Notes: a model not told the origin generated them from the sequence alone. 64,000 nucleotides of DNA from an uncultured Oscillibacter sp. (GCA_910578935.1 CAJTSM010000015.1:5821-69820), one strand, 5' to 3'. Numbered from the stretch's first letter, positions 8,270 to 17,159 are shown. Numbers and translations are program-made.

Positions 8270-8700
8270 AAGTTTTTCGTCCCTCTCTCGTATATTTCGT
8301 TGCAAACCCCACAGGCGGCAGCCGCCGTCTCGGGGCAGATTCTCTTATGATAACGGGCGATGGGGAAAATGTCAATGCTTTCGTGGCGGAAAGGAGTGCC
8401 CGAACTAAGGATTTTATAAGGGAGACGGGAGCGCAGGCCCTGTTTGAAAAAATGCAAGCGCGTCTTTTCAACCAGCGGGCTTTCGGCCCGCCGGCCCACG
8501 GAGCGGGTACACTGTACCTTTAAATTCAAACACGGCAAACTGCTCGTGCGGTCCGCGCCGCTGCAAAGCGGCGGCGTTCTGAAAAGAATCCGCCGGATTC
8601 TCTTCAGCTGTGCCGGCTATAAAACCGGGGCTTTTTTCTTTCCTCCCGCCGTGGTATACTGACGATATGCAAATCTTTCGCGCCGGAAAGGAGGCTCCCC
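8270..8700. other. Intergenic stretch between divergent genes
   Basis: No gene is supported over about 430 bp. It contains GC-rich palindromes (GCGGGC/GCCCGC near 8477-8492, GCCGCTGC/GCGGCGGC near 8558-8576) and AAAAGAATCC/GGATTCTCTT at 8582-8606, similar to the hairpin near 2198. A TATACT hexamer at 8655-8660 may be the -10 box of the lipase gene, but no good -35 was seen. Confidence 0.45.
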
Positions 8701-9477
8701 ATGACGGACTGCCGGACCCGATACCCTCTCTTGCTGATCCACGGCCTCAACTGCCGGGACGACTGGATTTTTCCCTACTGGGGCCGGGTGGCGGATATCC
8801 TCCGCAGCCATGGGTCCTCCGTCCATCTCAGCGGCCAGGACGCCTGGGGCAGCGTTCCCGGCAACGCCCGGGCTCTCCTCCGGCGGGCCGAAGATATCCT
8901 GGCAGAGACAAACAGCGAAAAACTGAACCTCATCGCCCATTCCAAAGGCGGATTGGAGGCCCGGTATCTGATCTCCTCCCTGGGCTTTGCCGGAAGGACC
9001 GCCTCCCTCACCACGATCTGCACGCCCCACCGGGGTTCGAAAGCGGCGGCGGAGTGGCTGGGGCGGGAACGGGTCTGCCGCTTTGTGGGTCCAGGCTTGG
9101 AGGGCTTCTGGCGGACCCGGGGGGACCGGGAGCCCGACTTCCTGTCGGCGGTGACGGCCCTGACTCCGGAGGCCATGGAGCAGTTCAACCGGGAAAATCC
9201 GGACAGCCCCCTGGTCTATTACCAGAGCTGGGGCGCCTGCCTATCGGGCCCGGGCTGGGACCCCATGGACCGTCTCCAGCTCTGGCTGACCAAGGCCGAT
9301 GCGCCGACCGACGGCCTGGTTTCCCCGGATTCCGCCGTCTGGGGAAACTACCGGGGGACGCTGGAGGGCGTTTCCCATCAGGACGGCGTGGGGGGCCGGC
9401 GGCGAAAGCGCCCCGGCTTTGACGCCGGGGCGTTTTACCTCCGCCTGGTTCAGGAGCTGGCGGAAATGGGATTTTAA
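8701..9477 (+). CDS. Alpha/beta-hydrolase, lipase-like
   Basis: The 258-residue protein has the fold markers of bacterial triacylglycerol lipases: oxyanion PLLLIHGLN (9-17), nucleophile Ser81 in AHSKGGLEARY, CTPHRGS near residue 120 and a C-terminal SHQDGVGG that probably supplies the catalytic His. Acids near TDGLVSPDS are candidates for the third residue. There is no signal peptide, so it is probably intracellular. The HSKGG form is typical of the EstA/PGAP1-like lipases. GGAGG lies just before the ATG. The substrate (acylglycerol or other ester) is not shown. Confidence 0.83.
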   Translation: MTDCRTRYPLLLIHGLNCRDDWIFPYWGRVADILRSHGSSVHLSGQDAWGSVPGNARALLRRAEDILAETNSEKLNLIAHSKGGLEARYLISSLGFAGRTASLTTICTPHRGSKAAAEWLGRERVCRFVGPGLEGFWRTRGDREPDFLSAVTALTPEAMEQFNRENPDSPLVYYQSWGACLSGPGWDPMDRLQLWLTKADAPTDGLVSPDSAVWGNYRGTLEGVSHQDGVGGRRRKRPGFDAGAFYLRLVQELAEMGF

Positions 9478-9514
9478 AGTTTTAACTAAAACTGGCGGAA
9501 CGCCGGATTGGGCC

Positions 9515-9573
9515 GGATTTTCCTGTCGGACAAGGCGTCCTGGCGGTTTGAAAACAGACTTTAGGACGTGCGC
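9515..9573. repeat. Possible dispersed repeat, copy 1
   Basis: An AT-rich block followed by CAAGGC and then GACGTGCG about 30 nt later. Stretches with the same three landmarks occur at 24514-24588 and 61211-61310. Conservation between copies is low, so this is tentative. Confidence 0.3.
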
Positions 9574-9654
9574 CTGCCCCCGTTACAAATTGCGGCCGCT
9601 CCGCGCGGCGGCATGGGCGGGACGGGAAATACTGCCATCAAGAGGAGAATGCCC

Positions 9655-10521
9655 ATGAATAAACACACGCAGGCCGCCCCGGCCAAGGTCAATCTGGCCC
9701 TGGATATCCTGGGCCGCCGCCCGGACGGCTATCACGAGATGCGCATGGTGATGCAGACGGTAAGCCTCTGCGATACCGTGACTCTGGAGGAAACCGGAGC
9801 AGGTTTCACCCTGGACCCCCGGGGCTTTCTCCTGCCTGAGGGAAAGACGCTGGAACAGCGGGCGGCGGAGGCGTTTTTCGCCGCCGCCGGGCGGCCGCAG
9901 CCGTCCCTCCGGGTGACGCTGGAGAAACGGACCCCGGCTTACGCGGGCCTGGGGGGCGGCAGCGCCGACGTGGCGGCCCTGCTGCGGCTTCTGCGGGAGA
10001 AATACGACCCGGACTTGCCCCGGGAGACGCTGGAGGCCGTGGGCGGGCAGATCGGCAGCGACATGCCCTTCTGCGTCCGGGGGGGCACCGCCCTGGCGGA
10101 GGGCCGGGGAGATATCCTGACGGACCTCCCCCCCCTGCCGGACTGCCGCTTTCTCATCTGCAAGCCGGACTTCGGCCTGCCCACGGGGCCTATGTTCGCC
10201 CGGCTCCACTTTGACAAAAGCGCTCCCCATCCGGACGTGGACGGCATGGCCGCCGCCCTGAAACGGGGGGACCTGGAGGGCCTGGCCCGGCGCGTGGGCA
10301 ACGTGTTCGAGGCGGTCCTGGAGCCGGGAGAGCGGCGGGAAATTGAGCAGATTAAGGAAACCCTCCTCCGCCACAGGGCCCTGGCCGCCGCCATGTCCGG
10401 CTCCGGCCCGGCGGTGTTCGGCCTCTTCGCCCCGGAAGCGGAAACCGCCGGAGCCCTGGAGGAGCTAAAGCGCCGCTACGCCCAGGTATTTGAGGTTCAG
10501 CCGGTGGGGCGGCTGCTGTAA
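9655..10521 (+). CDS. ispE: 4-diphosphocytidyl-2-C-methyl-D-erythritol kinase
   Basis: The 288-residue cytosolic GHMP kinase phosphorylates CDP-methylerythritol at the 2-hydroxyl in the MEP isoprenoid pathway. Visible are the N-terminal APAKVNLALDILGRRPDGYHE, the ATP loop PAYAGLGGGSADVAAL (about 95-109), Asp in IGSDMPF and a C-terminal AMSGSGPAVFGLF loop. Length is normal. ATG 9655 was chosen because AGGAG lies 7 nt upstream; upstream in-frame starts lack a site. No other MEP gene is adjacent; the IspD-like gene at 20579 more likely belongs to the glycan locus. Confidence 0.95.
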   Translation: MNKHTQAAPAKVNLALDILGRRPDGYHEMRMVMQTVSLCDTVTLEETGAGFTLDPRGFLLPEGKTLEQRAAEAFFAAAGRPQPSLRVTLEKRTPAYAGLGGGSADVAALLRLLREKYDPDLPRETLEAVGGQIGSDMPFCVRGGTALAEGRGDILTDLPPLPDCRFLICKPDFGLPTGPMFARLHFDKSAPHPDVDGMAAALKRGDLEGLARRVGNVFEAVLEPGERREIEQIKETLLRHRALAAAMSGSGPAVFGLFAPEAETAGALEELKRRYAQVFEVQPVGRLL

Positions 10522-10715
10522 GGGCGGGGGAGCCGGGCGGACACGCAGATCCGCCCTTACAAGGCATTCTATTGGCGGCCGGTTCCTCACCAGGGAATGG
10601 CCCGGGCAGGGGACCGGGCCCCACAGGACCGGACCCTCTATGCGGGCCTGCCCTCCAGGTCAGGCCCTTTTCTCCGGGAATCACCCAGGTCCCCGGAAAC
10701 CCGGCGGCCACGCCC
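10522..10715. repeat. GC-rich intergenic repeat debris
   Basis: Immediately after ispE, TAAGGGCGG and CCGCCCTTA (about 10520-10560) form an inverted pair. The rest is made of short CCGG- and GGACC-rich palindromic pieces. It resembles the small REP-like elements common in these genomes; no gene is supported. Confidence 0.45.
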
Positions 10716-11390
10716 CTACAGCAGTACCGGGACTTCCCTCCGAATTTCCAGACTCCCCGGCGTAACGGCACAGTCGTACGCGCATACCCGCACGCCTGCG
10801 GCCGCCGCCTCCCGCAACGCCGCGCCGAAGGCGGGGTGGGTTCCGTCGTTGGGGGCCACGCTTTTCATGCCCTCCATCTGTACCACAAAAAACAGCGCCG
10901 CCCCCAGCCCGGCCTCCGCCGCCTTTTGCAGCTCCCGGAGGTGCTTTACTCCCCGCTCCGTGGGGGCGTCGGGGAAGCGGGCCGCGCCCCCTTCCTCTAA
11001 AGTCACACCTTTGACCTCAATCAGGTAGAGGCCCCGTGAACTCTCTACGCAGAAATCCAGGCGGGAATTCCCGTAAACGTACTCCCGGCGGAGGACCGTT
11101 CCCTGGGGAAGCCGGGGCTCCAGCCACTCGGCGAAAACCCGGTTGGGGGCCTGGGCGTCCATGTTTACCAGCAGCTCCCCCTTTTGGACGGCAATGAGGT
11201 CGTAGGCGGTCTTCCGGTTTGGATTTCCGCTTTTTTCCAAATAGACCGTCACTCCGGGAGTCAGCAGCTCCCGGCAGCGGCCCGTGTTTTTCACGTGGAC
11301 GGTCCGCACGTCCCCCTCCGCCTCCACCTGGGCAATGAAGCGGTTGGGACGGCGGAGAAAGCGCCCGGAGACGATGGCTTGATACTGCAT
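10716..11390 (-). CDS. sfsA: SfsA family protein
   Basis: The 224-residue product matches SfsA (sugar fermentation stimulation homologue), a DNA-binding protein with an N-terminal OB-like fold and a nuclease-like C-terminal domain. Recognisable stretches are RPNRFIAQVE, VHVKNTGRCRELL and PNRKTAYDLIAV in the first 75 residues, and the DFCVESS...YLIEVKGVTL acidic/KG core typical of the family. Its physiological role is unclear. The ATG has AAAGGAG. It is transcribed alone and diverges from the decarboxylase operon. Confidence 0.93.
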   Translation of the reverse strand: MQYQAIVSGRFLRRPNRFIAQVEAEGDVRTVHVKNTGRCRELLTPGVTVYLEKSGNPNRKTAYDLIAVQKGELLVNMDAQAPNRVFAEWLEPRLPQGTVLRREYVYGNSRLDFCVESSRGLYLIEVKGVTLEEGGAARFPDAPTERGVKHLRELQKAAEAGLGAALFFVVQMEGMKSVAPNDGTHPAFGAALREAAAAGVRVCAYDCAVTPGSLEIRREVPVLL

Positions 11391-11564
11391 AGAGGGCTCC
11401 TTTCCGGCGGGGAGACGAAATCTTTATCGGATTCTTAACGGGTAAACCGGCGGCATTTCTCCCCGGATTCGTAAAATTGTACCATGTTTTATTCCTCACG
11501 TCCAGACTCTGGGAACCCAAAGGAGGAGAACGCAAAAAACCCTGATAAAATTTGCGCAAAGTCA

Positions 11565-11593
11565 TTGTTTTTTTCTTTCGAAGTTGATACAAT
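11565..11593 (+). promoter_or_regulatory. Sigma-A promoter of the decarboxylase operon
   Basis: TTGTTT (11565-11570), a 17-nt spacer and TACAAT (11588-11593). The first start codon follows at 11626 behind ATAGGAGGG. Confidence 0.75.
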
Positions 11594-11625
11594 AGCCCTG
11601 CATCTATATTTATAGGAGGGAACAT

Positions 11626-11898
11626 ATGCCAGAGTATGGAAGCTTGTTTGTCTGCCTGATGGGCATGGGCACCGTGTTTTTCGGGCTCATCTGCCTCATC
11701 GTCCTGACGACGATTATGGGCAAGATCGTGGGCGGTCACGCGGCCCCCGCCGTCTCCGCCCCCGCCCCGGCCGCCGCGGCCCCCGCCGCCCCGGAGGGCA
11801 ACCGCCAGGAGATCGCCGCCGCCGTCTCCGCCGCCATCGCGGAGGAGCTGGGAACCGGTATCACAGGCATCCGCATCGTATCCATGAAAAAACTGTAA
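11626..11898 (+). CDS. Sodium pump decarboxylase gamma subunit (OadG-like)
   Basis: The 90-residue protein has one N-terminal membrane helix (about 7-30), an Ala/Pro-rich linker and a short amphipathic tail. This is the layout of the small gamma subunit that holds the carboxyltransferase to the membrane part of sodium-translocating decarboxylases. It is first in a four-gene operon (gamma, biotin carrier, beta, alpha) with short gaps of about 20 nt. Sequence of this subunit is poorly conserved, so the call rests largely on layout and position. Confidence 0.85.
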   Translation: MPEYGSLFVCLMGMGTVFFGLICLIVLTTIMGKIVGGHAAPAVSAPAPAAAAPAAPEGNRQEIAAAVSAAIAEELGTGITGIRIVSMKKL

Positions 11899-11920
11899 GG
11901 AACAAGAAGGAGAGAGCATC

Positions 11921-12262
11921 ATGAAAAAGTACAGAGTCACCGTCAACGGCACCGCCTATGAGATCGAGCTGGAGGAGCTGACCGGAGCCGCCCCCGCCGC
12001 CCCCGCTGCCGCCCCGGCCCCCGCTCCCGCCGCCGCGGCCCCTGCCGGAGGCGAGCAGGTCACCAGCCCCATGCCCGGCACCATCCTGGACGTAAAGGTT
12101 TCCCAGGGCGCGGCCGTCAAGAAGGGCGACGTGCTGATGATCCTGGAGGCCATGAAGATGGAAAACGAGATCATGTGCCCCTGCGACGGCAAGGTCGCCT
12201 CCATCCACGCCTCCAAGGGCACGGCGGTGGAGTCCGGCACGCTGCTGTGCGTCATCCAGTAA
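11921..12262 (+). CDS. Biotin carboxyl carrier subunit of the decarboxylase
   Basis: This 113-residue protein has a short N-terminal strand region, an Ala/Pro linker (about 23-43) and a biotinyl domain with the motif EAMKMEN. Lys79 is the biotin attachment site. It carries the carboxyl group from the alpha subunit to the membrane beta subunit. In many oxaloacetate decarboxylases this domain is fused to the alpha chain; here it is separate, as in methylmalonyl-CoA and glutaconyl-CoA decarboxylases. The ribosome site is GAAGGAGAG. Confidence 0.95.
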   Translation: MKKYRVTVNGTAYEIELEELTGAAPAAPAAAPAPAPAAAAPAGGEQVTSPMPGTILDVKVSQGAAVKKGDVLMILEAMKMENEIMCPCDGKVASIHASKGTAVESGTLLCVIQ

Positions 12263-12280
12263 GGCGCTGGAGGGACGAGA

Positions 12281-13543
12281 ATGGAAGCTATTCTGGATTT
12301 TGTAAACAGCTCGGGATTCGCGCTGTTTGCCCAGGGGGACAACTGGAAATGCCTTTTGATGATCGTCATCGCCTGCGGCCTTCTGTACCTGGGCATTGTG
12401 AAGAAATTTGAGCCCCTGCTGCTGGTGCCCATCGCCTTCGGCATGCTCATTACAAACCTCCCCGGCGCGGAGATGTACCACGAGATCTTCTTCGCCGGGG
12501 GCCACATCCACTGGGACCTCATCGGCGGGGCCCCCGTCACGGCGGAGTTCTTGGCGGAGCTGGCGGCGGTGGACGTGTCCGACGCCGTGCTGGCAACCGC
12601 CACGGTGGGCCAGTCCATCACGCCGGGCCTGATTGACATCCTATATCTCGGCGTGAAACTGGGCATCTATCCCTGCCTCATCTTCATGGGCGTGGGCGCC
12701 ATGACCGACTTCGGCCCCCTGATCGCCAACCCCAAGAGCCTGCTCCTGGGCGCGGCGGCGCAGCTGGGCATCTTCATGACCTTCGTGGGCTGCCGGATGT
12801 CCGGCATTTTCTCCTCCGCCCAGGCCGGTTCCATCGGCATCATCGGCGGCGCGGACGGTCCCACCGCCATCTACGGCGCGACGAAGCTGGCCCCGGAGCT
12901 CCTGGGCCCCATTGCCGTGGCGGCGTACAGCTACATGGCCCTGGTGCCCGTCATCCAACCCCCCATTATGCGCCTTCTGACCACCGAGGCGGAGCGGAAG
13001 ATCGTCATGAAGCCCCTGCGGCAGGTTTCCAAGACCGAGAAGATCGTCTTCCCCATCATGGTGGCCGTGTTCGTAGCCCTGCTGGTGCCCTCCGCCGCCC
13101 CCCTCATCGCCTGCCTCATGCTGGGCAATCTTTTCAAGGAGTGCGGCGTGGTGGAGCGGCTGAGCAAGACCGTTCAAAACGAGCTCATCAACATCGTCAC
13201 CATCTTCTTGGGGATCTCCGTGGGTGCGACGGCCACGGGCCGGACCTTCCTCAGCCTCCAGACCATCGCCATCATGCTGATGGGCATTGTGGCCTTCGGC
13301 TTCGGCACCGCCGGCGGCGTGGTCCTGGCCAAGATTATGAACCTGTTCCTGAAAGAGAAGATCAATCCCCTCATCGGCTCTGCCGGCGTGTCCGCGGTGC
13401 CCATGGCCGCCCGGGTTTCCCAGGTGGAGGGCCAGAAGGCCAATCCCAGCAACTTCCTCTTGATGCACGCCATGGGCCCCAACGTGGCCGGCGTCATCGG
13501 CTCCGCCATTGCGGCGGGCGTCATGATTTCCCTGTTCGGCTGA
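12281..13543 (+). CDS. oadB: Sodium ion-translocating decarboxylase beta subunit
   Basis: The 420-residue multi-spanning membrane protein decarboxylates carboxybiotin and exports Na+. Family landmarks include LLLVPIAFGMLITNLPG near residue 45, GAMTDFGPLIANPK, IGIIGGADGPTAIY (the conserved Asp region near 190) and the C-terminal NFLLMHAMGPNVAGVIGSA stretch. Length fits the family. It sits between the biotin carrier and the alpha subunit. The gene symbol is given for the subunit type; the specific pump depends on the alpha chain. Confidence 0.95.
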   Translation: MEAILDFVNSSGFALFAQGDNWKCLLMIVIACGLLYLGIVKKFEPLLLVPIAFGMLITNLPGAEMYHEIFFAGGHIHWDLIGGAPVTAEFLAELAAVDVSDAVLATATVGQSITPGLIDILYLGVKLGIYPCLIFMGVGAMTDFGPLIANPKSLLLGAAAQLGIFMTFVGCRMSGIFSSAQAGSIGIIGGADGPTAIYGATKLAPELLGPIAVAAYSYMALVPVIQPPIMRLLTTEAERKIVMKPLRQVSKTEKIVFPIMVAVFVALLVPSAAPLIACLMLGNLFKECGVVERLSKTVQNELINIVTIFLGISVGATATGRTFLSLQTIAIMLMGIVAFGFGTAGGVVLAKIMNLFLKEKINPLIGSAGVSAVPMAARVSQVEGQKANPSNFLLMHAMGPNVAGVIGSAIAAGVMISLFG

Positions 13544-13561
13544 TCGATCGGAGGTATTGTA

Positions 13562-15016
13562 ATGGCTATGGAATTTTTGTCTAAGAAGCCCCTGTATATC
13601 ACCGACACCATCCTCCGGGACGCCCACCAGTCTCAGGCGGCCACCCGCATGCGGGTGGAGGACATGCTCCCCGCCTGCGAGGTGCTGGACTCCATCGGCT
13701 ACTGGTCGTTGGAGTGCTGGGGCGGCGCGACCTTCGACTCCTGCATGCGCTTCCTCAACGAGGACCCCTGGGAGCGCCTGCGCAAGCTCCGCAAGGCCCT
13801 GCCGAATACCAAGCTCCAGATGCTCTTCCGGGGTCAGAACATCCTGGGCTACAAGCACTACGCCGACGACGTGGTGGACGCCTTCTGCCGGAAATCCATT
13901 GAAAACGGCATCGACATCATCCGGATTTTCGACGCGTTGAACGACGTGCGGAACCTGGAACAGGCCATCAAGTCCACCAAGAAATACGGCGGCATGGTGG
14001 AGGCCACCCTCAGCTACACCATCTCCCCCATTCACAGCGAGGAGTATTTTGTCAAACTGGCCAAGGAGCTGGAGCAGATGGGCGCGGACGTGATCTGCGT
14101 CAAGGACATGGCGAACCTGCTCCTGCCCATGGACGCCTACTCTCTGGTGAAGAAGCTGAAGGAGACGGTGAAAATTCCCATCCACCTCCACACCCACAAC
14201 ACCACCGGCACCGGCGACATGGTGTACCTCATGGCGGCCTACGCCGGTGTGGACATCGTGGACACGGCCCTGAGCCCCCTGGCCAACGGCACGGCCCAGC
14301 CCGCCACGGAGTCTTTAGTGGCCACCCTCCAGGGCACCGTCCGGGACACCAAGCTGGACCTGAACAAGATGAGCGAGGCCGCGGCCCACTTCCGGAAGGT
14401 GGCCCAGAAGCTCAAGGAGCAGGGCAGCCTGGACCCGAAGGTTCTGAACGTGGACACCAACACCCTCCTCTATCAGGTGCCCGGCGGTATGCTGTCGAAC
14501 CTCATCTCCCAGCTGAAGCAGGCGGGTAAGGAGGAGAAGTACTACGACGTGCTGGCGGAGATCCCCCGGGTCCGGAAGGACTTCGGCTATCCCCCGCTGG
14601 TCACCCCCACCAGCCAGATCGTGGGCACCCAGGCCGTCATGAACGTGGTGGTGGGCAAGTACAAGACCTTCCCGAAGGAGTCCAAGGGCCTCCTTCGGGG
14701 CGAGTACGGACAGGTCCCCGGCGAGGTCAACGAGGAAGTCCGGGCCCTGGCCGGTATCAAGCCCGAAGATGTGATTCACTGCCGCCCGGCGGACCAGCTC
14801 CAGCCGGAGGTGGAGAAGTACCGGGAGGAGTTCAAGGATATCGCCAAGAGCGACGAGGACGTCCTCTCCCTGGCCCTGTTCCCCCAGGTGGCCCCCAAGT
14901 TCCTGGCCTGGCGGGACGGTCCCCACGATGAGCCCGCCGCTCCTGCCCCCGCGGCAAAGGCCGCCCCGGCGGACCCCAACGCCGTGCGGGAGCTGTTTGT
15001 GGAGTTCAAGGGATAA
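13562..15016 (+). CDS. oadA: Oxaloacetate decarboxylase alpha subunit (carboxyltransferase)
   Basis: The 484-residue protein has a TIM-barrel carboxyltransferase start (ITDTILRDAHQSQAATRM, metal ligand Asp15), CVKDMA with the carbamylation-type Lys near 180, HLHTHNTTG with metal-binding histidines and a conserved PYC/OadA middle domain (about 300-440). It ends in an Ala/Pro tail with no biotin domain, so it must use the separate carrier encoded at 11921. It transfers carboxylate from oxaloacetate to biotin. A pyruvate carboxylase subunit B role is possible for such chains, but the beta and gamma genes in the operon argue for the Na+ pump. Confidence 0.93.
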   Translation: MAMEFLSKKPLYITDTILRDAHQSQAATRMRVEDMLPACEVLDSIGYWSLECWGGATFDSCMRFLNEDPWERLRKLRKALPNTKLQMLFRGQNILGYKHYADDVVDAFCRKSIENGIDIIRIFDALNDVRNLEQAIKSTKKYGGMVEATLSYTISPIHSEEYFVKLAKELEQMGADVICVKDMANLLLPMDAYSLVKKLKETVKIPIHLHTHNTTGTGDMVYLMAAYAGVDIVDTALSPLANGTAQPATESLVATLQGTVRDTKLDLNKMSEAAAHFRKVAQKLKEQGSLDPKVLNVDTNTLLYQVPGGMLSNLISQLKQAGKEEKYYDVLAEIPRVRKDFGYPPLVTPTSQIVGTQAVMNVVVGKYKTFPKESKGLLRGEYGQVPGEVNEEVRALAGIKPEDVIHCRPADQLQPEVEKYREEFKDIAKSDEDVLSLALFPQVAPKFLAWRDGPHDEPAAPAPAAKAAPADPNAVRELFVEFKG

Positions 15017-15039
15017 CCTGCTTTTCTTGTGAAAGATAC

Positions 15040-15084
15040 GGGGACTCTAAGCGGCTTTGCCGTTTAGAGTCCCCGCACTTCCTT
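15040..15084 (+). terminator. Terminator of the decarboxylase operon
   Basis: GGGGACTCTAAGCGGC pairs with GCCGTTTAGAGTCCCC (15040-15074), followed by a modest T-rich stretch. Confidence 0.75.
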
Positions 15085-15270
15085 TAGGGTGAAAGTAGGC
15101 AAAAGAGCTTTCGCTTGCTCTCACTGTGTGGTGACCGGCCGGGCCGGAGCAGCGGCGACACAAAATCGCTTGCAATTTCGGAACTTTACACGTTCTGAAA
15201 TTGTATATTTAAACAGCGCAGGAAACCCTTTCTTCCCGTTGAATCCGTTTTCGGCCTTCTTCGACAGTCT

Positions 15271-15307
15271 AAAGAGGACGGTATCTTACGATACCGTCCT
15301 CTTTTCT
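15271..15307. terminator. Strong bidirectional terminator
   Basis: AAAGAGGACGGTATC and GATACCGTCCTCTTT form a 15-bp stem with A- and T-tracts on the two sides. It separates the decarboxylase operon from the converging CDF gene. The 15085-15270 stretch before it shows no gene. Confidence 0.9.
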
Positions 15308-15311
15308 TCTC

Positions 15312-16475
15312 TCAAGTATAGGACCGCTCCACTCGGACTTTGGCCTGGAAACCGCTGTCCAGCACCTGGACGGCGCTCTTGATCTTCTCCTCCACCTCCT
15401 GGTCGCTGAGGCGGAAGTCGAAAGGCACCGCCGCGTCGAAAATCAGGTGGGCATGCCCCTCCCGGGGCACCACCCGGAAGTCATGAATGGTGATGCCGCT
15501 GTCAATGCAGCCAACCAGGGCCTCCACCCGCCGGCGGGTTTCCTGCGTCACGCCGTCGTCGGTACACACCGGATCCATGTGGATCACCGCTTCACAGCCC
15601 AGCCGTTCCCGGAGCTCCCGCTCCACATGGTCGATCCGGCTGTGAAGCTCCAGCAGCTCTCCTCCGGCGGGGACCTCAGCGTGGAGGGAAATCATCCGCC
15701 GTCCGGGGCCGTAGTCGTGGACGATGATGTCGTGAACCCCCAGAATGGGCTGGTGGGAGAGAACCAGGGACCGAATCTCCTCCACAAACTCCGCTGACGG
15801 CGGCGTGCCCAGCAAGGGGTCCATGGTGGTCTTGGCGGCCCGGAAACCGGACCAGAGGATGAACAGGGCCACCAGCAGTCCCCCCCAGCCGTCCAGAATC
15901 AGGTCCGTATACCGCTCCACCAAGGAGGCGGCCAGCACCACCGCCGTGGCGGCGCAGTCGCTCAGGGAGTCCAGGGCGGCGGCCTCCATAGCCGTGGAGC
16001 CGATGCGCTTTCCAATCCGACGGTTGTAAAAAGCCATGTAAACTTTGACGCCGATGGCGGCGCAGAGGGTAGCTGTCACCTGCCAATCCCCTTCCGCCGG
16101 AACGGGACGGAGAATCTTTCCCACAGAGGACTGGGCCAGTTCAAAGCCCATCAGCAGAATCAGCATAGCCACCACCAGGCCGGACAGATACTCCATTCGC
16201 CCGTGCCCGAAGGGGTGGTCGTGGTCCGGCTTCTGTTCCGCCAGGTGAAAACCCAGCAGAGTCACCACGGAGGACCCGGCGTCAGAGAGGTTGTTCACCG
16301 CGTCGGCCACCACGGCGATGGACCCGGAAGCCAGGCCCGCCAGCAGCTTGCCCAGAAACAGCAGCAGGTTCAAAAACACGCCCACCGCCCCGCAGAGAAC
16401 GCCGTAACCCTTCCGCACCTGGGCTTCCGGTTTTCCCTCGGGTTTGAGAAAGATGCGGGCCAGCATCGTAATCAC
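15312..16475 (-). CDS. Cation diffusion facilitator (CDF) transporter
   Basis: The 387-residue inner-membrane protein exports divalent metal (Zn2+, Fe2+, Mn2+ or similar) by proton antiport. It shows the CDF pattern: six hydrophobic helices, VVADAVNNLSDAGSS in helix II with the metal Asp pair, DHDHPFGHGRMEY after helix III and a cytosolic C-terminal domain with VHDIIVHDYGPG. An extra C-terminal section (after about residue 280) repeats a similar small fold, making it longer than FieF. GTG 16475 was chosen because AGAGGGGAG lies 8 nt before it. Confidence 0.92.
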   Translation of the reverse strand: MITMLARIFLKPEGKPEAQVRKGYGVLCGAVGVFLNLLLFLGKLLAGLASGSIAVVADAVNNLSDAGSSVVTLLGFHLAEQKPDHDHPFGHGRMEYLSGLVVAMLILLMGFELAQSSVGKILRPVPAEGDWQVTATLCAAIGVKVYMAFYNRRIGKRIGSTAMEAAALDSLSDCAATAVVLAASLVERYTDLILDGWGGLLVALFILWSGFRAAKTTMDPLLGTPPSAEFVEEIRSLVLSHQPILGVHDIIVHDYGPGRRMISLHAEVPAGGELLELHSRIDHVERELRERLGCEAVIHMDPVCTDDGVTQETRRRVEALVGCIDSGITIHDFRVVPREGHAHLIFDAAVPFDFRLSDQEVEEKIKSAVQVLDSGFQAKVRVERSYT

Positions 16476-16522
16476 AAGATCAGCTCCCCTCTCAGGAATT
16501 TGCAAATATCACAGGATATGCG

Positions 16523-16550
16523 GAAGAGCGGTCGTTTGATACCGCTCTTC
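16523..16550. terminator. Terminator-like hairpin
   Basis: GAAGAGCGGT and ACCGCTCTTC pair between the zinc-ribbon gene (ends 16557) and the CDF gene (starts 16475). The T-tract lies on the plus-strand side, so its strength for the minus-strand transcript is unclear. Confidence 0.55.
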
Positions 16551-16556
16551 TTCCCA

Positions 16557-17159
16557 TTATTTTTTCCCCGGCAGCACCAACTTCATGTGGCAGCACAGGT
16601 CGTCCAAATCCCGGTCCGTGGCGGCGGGCACCCGCAGCTTTGCCCCGCAGTCCCGGCAAATCAGGTCCACAGAGGACCGCCGGACCTCCATTGCGCAGCG
16701 GCTGCCGCCGCAGGCACAGGTGATCCCGCCGGGCCGGGAGGCAATGTCCCGCAGCTCGGAGAGGACCTCATACATGATGACGTTGTCCAGGAAAATCCCG
16801 TCCTCCCCCTGCTTCCGCTCTTTTTCCGCCAGAATCGACAGCTCCCGGAGCTGCCGCTCCACGGTCCCCTCAGGGCCTATGAAACAGCAAAACTGCTTTG
16901 TCCCGGCGCAGGCCAACGCCGTGGCTCCCTCCAGCACCCGGTCCGGCGGGCAGACCGCCGTATGAATCCCGCCGCAGAGGCCGCAGGGAACGGTCAGCCG
17001 GTACCGCTCCCCGTCGAAAGCCGCCGTCAAGGCGGAACCGCCGCAGCTGCACTCCACCTCCGCACCGGAAGCCTCCAAAGCAAAGGCCGAGCGGGTCTTC
17101 ATGACGGTCTTTCCGCATTTGGGGCAGAGATAGCCGAAGGTCCGCATCTCCTCAGGCAT
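16557..17159 (-). CDS. Cysteine-rich zinc-ribbon protein, CpXC-like
   Basis: The 200-residue protein begins with CPKCGK (12-17), then CSCGG, CGLCGG near 80, and ends with CACGGSRC and ICRDCGAKL, giving several likely zinc-binding knuckles. The arrangement resembles CpXC-domain proteins of Firmicutes, whose role is unknown. No membrane segment or signal is visible. The ATG follows GAGGTG with an 8-nt gap. It lies upstream of the CDF exporter on the same strand, separated by a hairpin; a link with metal handling is possible but unproven. Confidence 0.7.
   Translation of the reverse strand: MPEEMRTFGYLCPKCGKTVMKTRSAFALEASGAEVECSCGGSALTAAFDGERYRLTVPCGLCGGIHTAVCPPDRVLEGATALACAGTKQFCCFIGPEGTVERQLRELSILAEKERKQGEDGIFLDNVIMYEVLSELRDIASRPGGITCACGGSRCAMEVRRSSVDLICRDCGAKLRVPAATDRDLDDLCCHMKLVLPGKK

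Noticed and set aside
8266..8662. Small frames in the gap before the lipase gene
   Set aside because: They cross several palindromes and have no protein-like features.
12641..14197. 518-codon minus frame over oadB and oadA
   Set aside because: Long only because GC-rich codon bias leaves the antisense frame open; the plus strand is a well-matched operon.
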